Source of the DNA: Actinomycetes bacterium
Lineage (GTDB): Bacteria > Actinomycetota > Acidimicrobiia > Acidimicrobiales > Microtrichaceae
Direction: 5' to 3'
NCBI GenBank assembly: GCA_023392475.1
Contig: JAEVZA010000002.1
Span: forward strand, 1-13,808
DNA: 13,808 nucleotides
Shown here: one piece after another, positions 13,067 through 13,808 of the stretch
Position numbering within the stretch: the stretch's first letter is position 1
Layout of the letters: each line of letters begins with the position of its first letter
Program-made: the position numbers and the translations under genes
Notes under the pieces: generated by a model
Databases searched by the model: none
What the model was told of the DNA's origin: nothing
Seen by the model: only the letters and a program-made list of their open reading frames with translations

Positions 13067-13731
13067 GTTTCCTCCAGGAGCGGCCGGAACAGCAGGGCTC
13101 CGAGCGTCAGGTAGACGAGCGCAAAGATGCCCAACAGGGCGGCCCAGGGCCAGCCGGGACCAGCTTCGCGCCCCATGGCCACCTCGAAGCCGCGGGTCGC
13201 CCCGATCAGCACCGGGGCGAGCAGCGGCAGGAGCAGGAGCGGCAGCAGCGTGGCGCCCGAGCGGACGCGGGCGGCCAGGGCGCCGTAGACGGCGCCGGAG
13301 CCGGCGATGCCGAGGGTCGCCACCAGCGCCACGACGACCAGCAGGCCGATCCCGCTGAACTCCGTGTCGTAGAACACCGCCACGGCGATCGCGAGGACGA
13401 CCTCGAGGACCAGCAGCTGCAGCACCAGGGCGGCGACCTTGCCCGCGTAGATGGCGGCCGGGGCGAGGCCGGAGAGGCGGAGGGCGTCGAAGATCCCGTC
13501 GTCCGCCTCCACGGAGAAGGCCCGCTCCACCGTGAGCACCGACGAGAACAGGACGACGACCCAGTAGAGGCCCGACGTCACTCGGTCGAGCACGCCCCGG
13601 TCGGGGTCGAGGGCGAACGCGAACAGGAGGACCACGAGGAGCGAGAACGGCAGCACCTGGCCGACCCCGACCTTGGAGCGCCACTCCAGCCGCAGGTCCT
13701 TGCCGGCGATGAGCGCGGCGTCGCGCATCAC
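13063..13731 (-). CDS. ccmB: Heme exporter membrane subunit CcmB
   Basis: This 222-residue protein has the CcmB opening (AALIAGKDLRLEWRSK) and about six transmembrane helices, with typical segments such as VERAFSVEADDGIFDALRLSG and the helix ending the protein at YLTLGALLFRPLL. Length matches the family. CcmB pairs with the ATPase CcmA. The complex uses ATP to release heme-bound CcmE from CcmC/CcmD. I chose GTG 13731 over the next codon, ATG 13728, because GAGGAGG lies 7 bases before the GTG and because the GTG overlaps the upstream stop as GTGA, like the other junctions in this operon. Confidence 0.92.
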   Translation of the reverse strand: MMRDAALIAGKDLRLEWRSKVGVGQVLPFSLLVVLLFAFALDPDRGVLDRVTSGLYWVVVLFSSVLTVERAFSVEADDGIFDALRLSGLAPAAIYAGKVAALVLQLLVLEVVLAIAVAVFYDTEFSGIGLLVVVALVATLGIAGSGAVYGALAARVRSGATLLPLLLLPLLAPVLIGATRGFEVAMGREAGPGWPWAALLGIFALVYLTLGALLFRPLLEET

Positions 13732-13808
13732 GGCAGGACCTCCTCGACGGCGGCGGCCGACGGGTCGGCGGGGCTCGGGTCGGCGGCCGGGTCCGGGCGG
13801 TCCTGCGG
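13728..13808 (-). CDS. C-terminal end of an upstream gene, probably ccmA (partial)
   Basis: Reading from the window edge in the frame that ends at the TGA overlapping the ccmB start gives 26 codons. They are rich in Pro, Ala and Asp and end in AAAVEEVLP. The rest lies outside the window. No ATPase motif is included, so the sequence itself does not identify the gene. In System I operons the ATP-binding subunit CcmA normally sits directly before ccmB, and such low-complexity tails occur on other proteins of this operon, so ccmA is the likely identity by context only. Confidence 0.55.
   Translation of the reverse strand, partial: PQDRPDPAADPSPADPSAAAVEEVLP

Noticed and set aside
1..13808. Search for CRISPR arrays, tRNA/rRNA genes, transposases, phage or defence genes
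   Set aside because: No regularly spaced repeats, RNA gene signatures, inverted terminal repeats or relevant protein motifs were seen by eye on either strand.

Overview
The window is very GC-rich chromosomal DNA. Codon use, many GTG starts, near-absent intergenic space and several leaderless-looking promoters point to a high-GC actinobacterium. The gene mix (an AtuA-type protein with a separate AtuA-like small protein, plus a complete System I cytochrome c maturation operon) suggests class Acidimicrobiia. That placement is an inference; there is no rRNA or other marker here. I see no tRNA, rRNA, CRISPR array, insertion sequence or phage gene.

Left part (1-2103, + strand): a tight three-gene unit. 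A PhyH-type Fe(II)/2-oxoglutarate dioxygenase overlaps by four bases an HD-domain protein that carries all the iron ligands of the PhnZ mixed-valence di-iron oxygenases. A HAD hydrolase follows. The pair matches the known oxidative phosphonate pathways (PhnY/PhnZ, TmpA/TmpB): one enzyme hydroxylates the carbon next to phosphorus and the second cleaves the C-P bond to release phosphate. The DNA ahead of the first gene is dense in GAACGG half-sites arranged as dyads.

Middle part (2104-6876): a strong hairpin separates the HAD gene from a convergent AtuA-like small gene (-). Next come a divergent SixA-like histidine phosphatase (+), the large AtuA protein (-), a lipoprotein of unknown function (+) and a saccharopine-dehydrogenase-family oxidoreductase (-). 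The two AtuA parts, normally adjacent or fused, are separated by the phosphatase gene. The DNA ahead of the large AtuA gene shares a bipartite block (GAGCGCCGTTCG ... GGCAGACT .. GGGGG, then the start codon) with the DNA ahead of the phosphonate dioxygenase gene, which suggests a common promoter or regulator.

Right part (6995-13808, - strand): a cytochrome c maturation System I operon read right to left: the tail of an upstream gene (probably ccmA), then ccmB, ccmC, ccmD, ccmE, ccmF, ccmG, ccmH and ccmI. Nearly every junction is a four-base GTGA or ATGA stop/start overlap, so the operon looks translationally coupled throughout. CcmABCD handle heme export and loading onto CcmE, CcmE chaperones heme, CcmF and CcmH/CcmI ligate it to apocytochrome, and CcmG reduces the CXXCH thiols. 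Most well-studied actinobacteria use System II (ResB/ResC) instead, so this operon is notable for the lineage.

A recurring hexamer TAGGNT lies 6-9 bases before the start codons at 2633 (-), 2702 (+) and 6876 (-), and also ahead of the lipoprotein's leader. This fits a housekeeping -10 element driving leaderless mRNAs.
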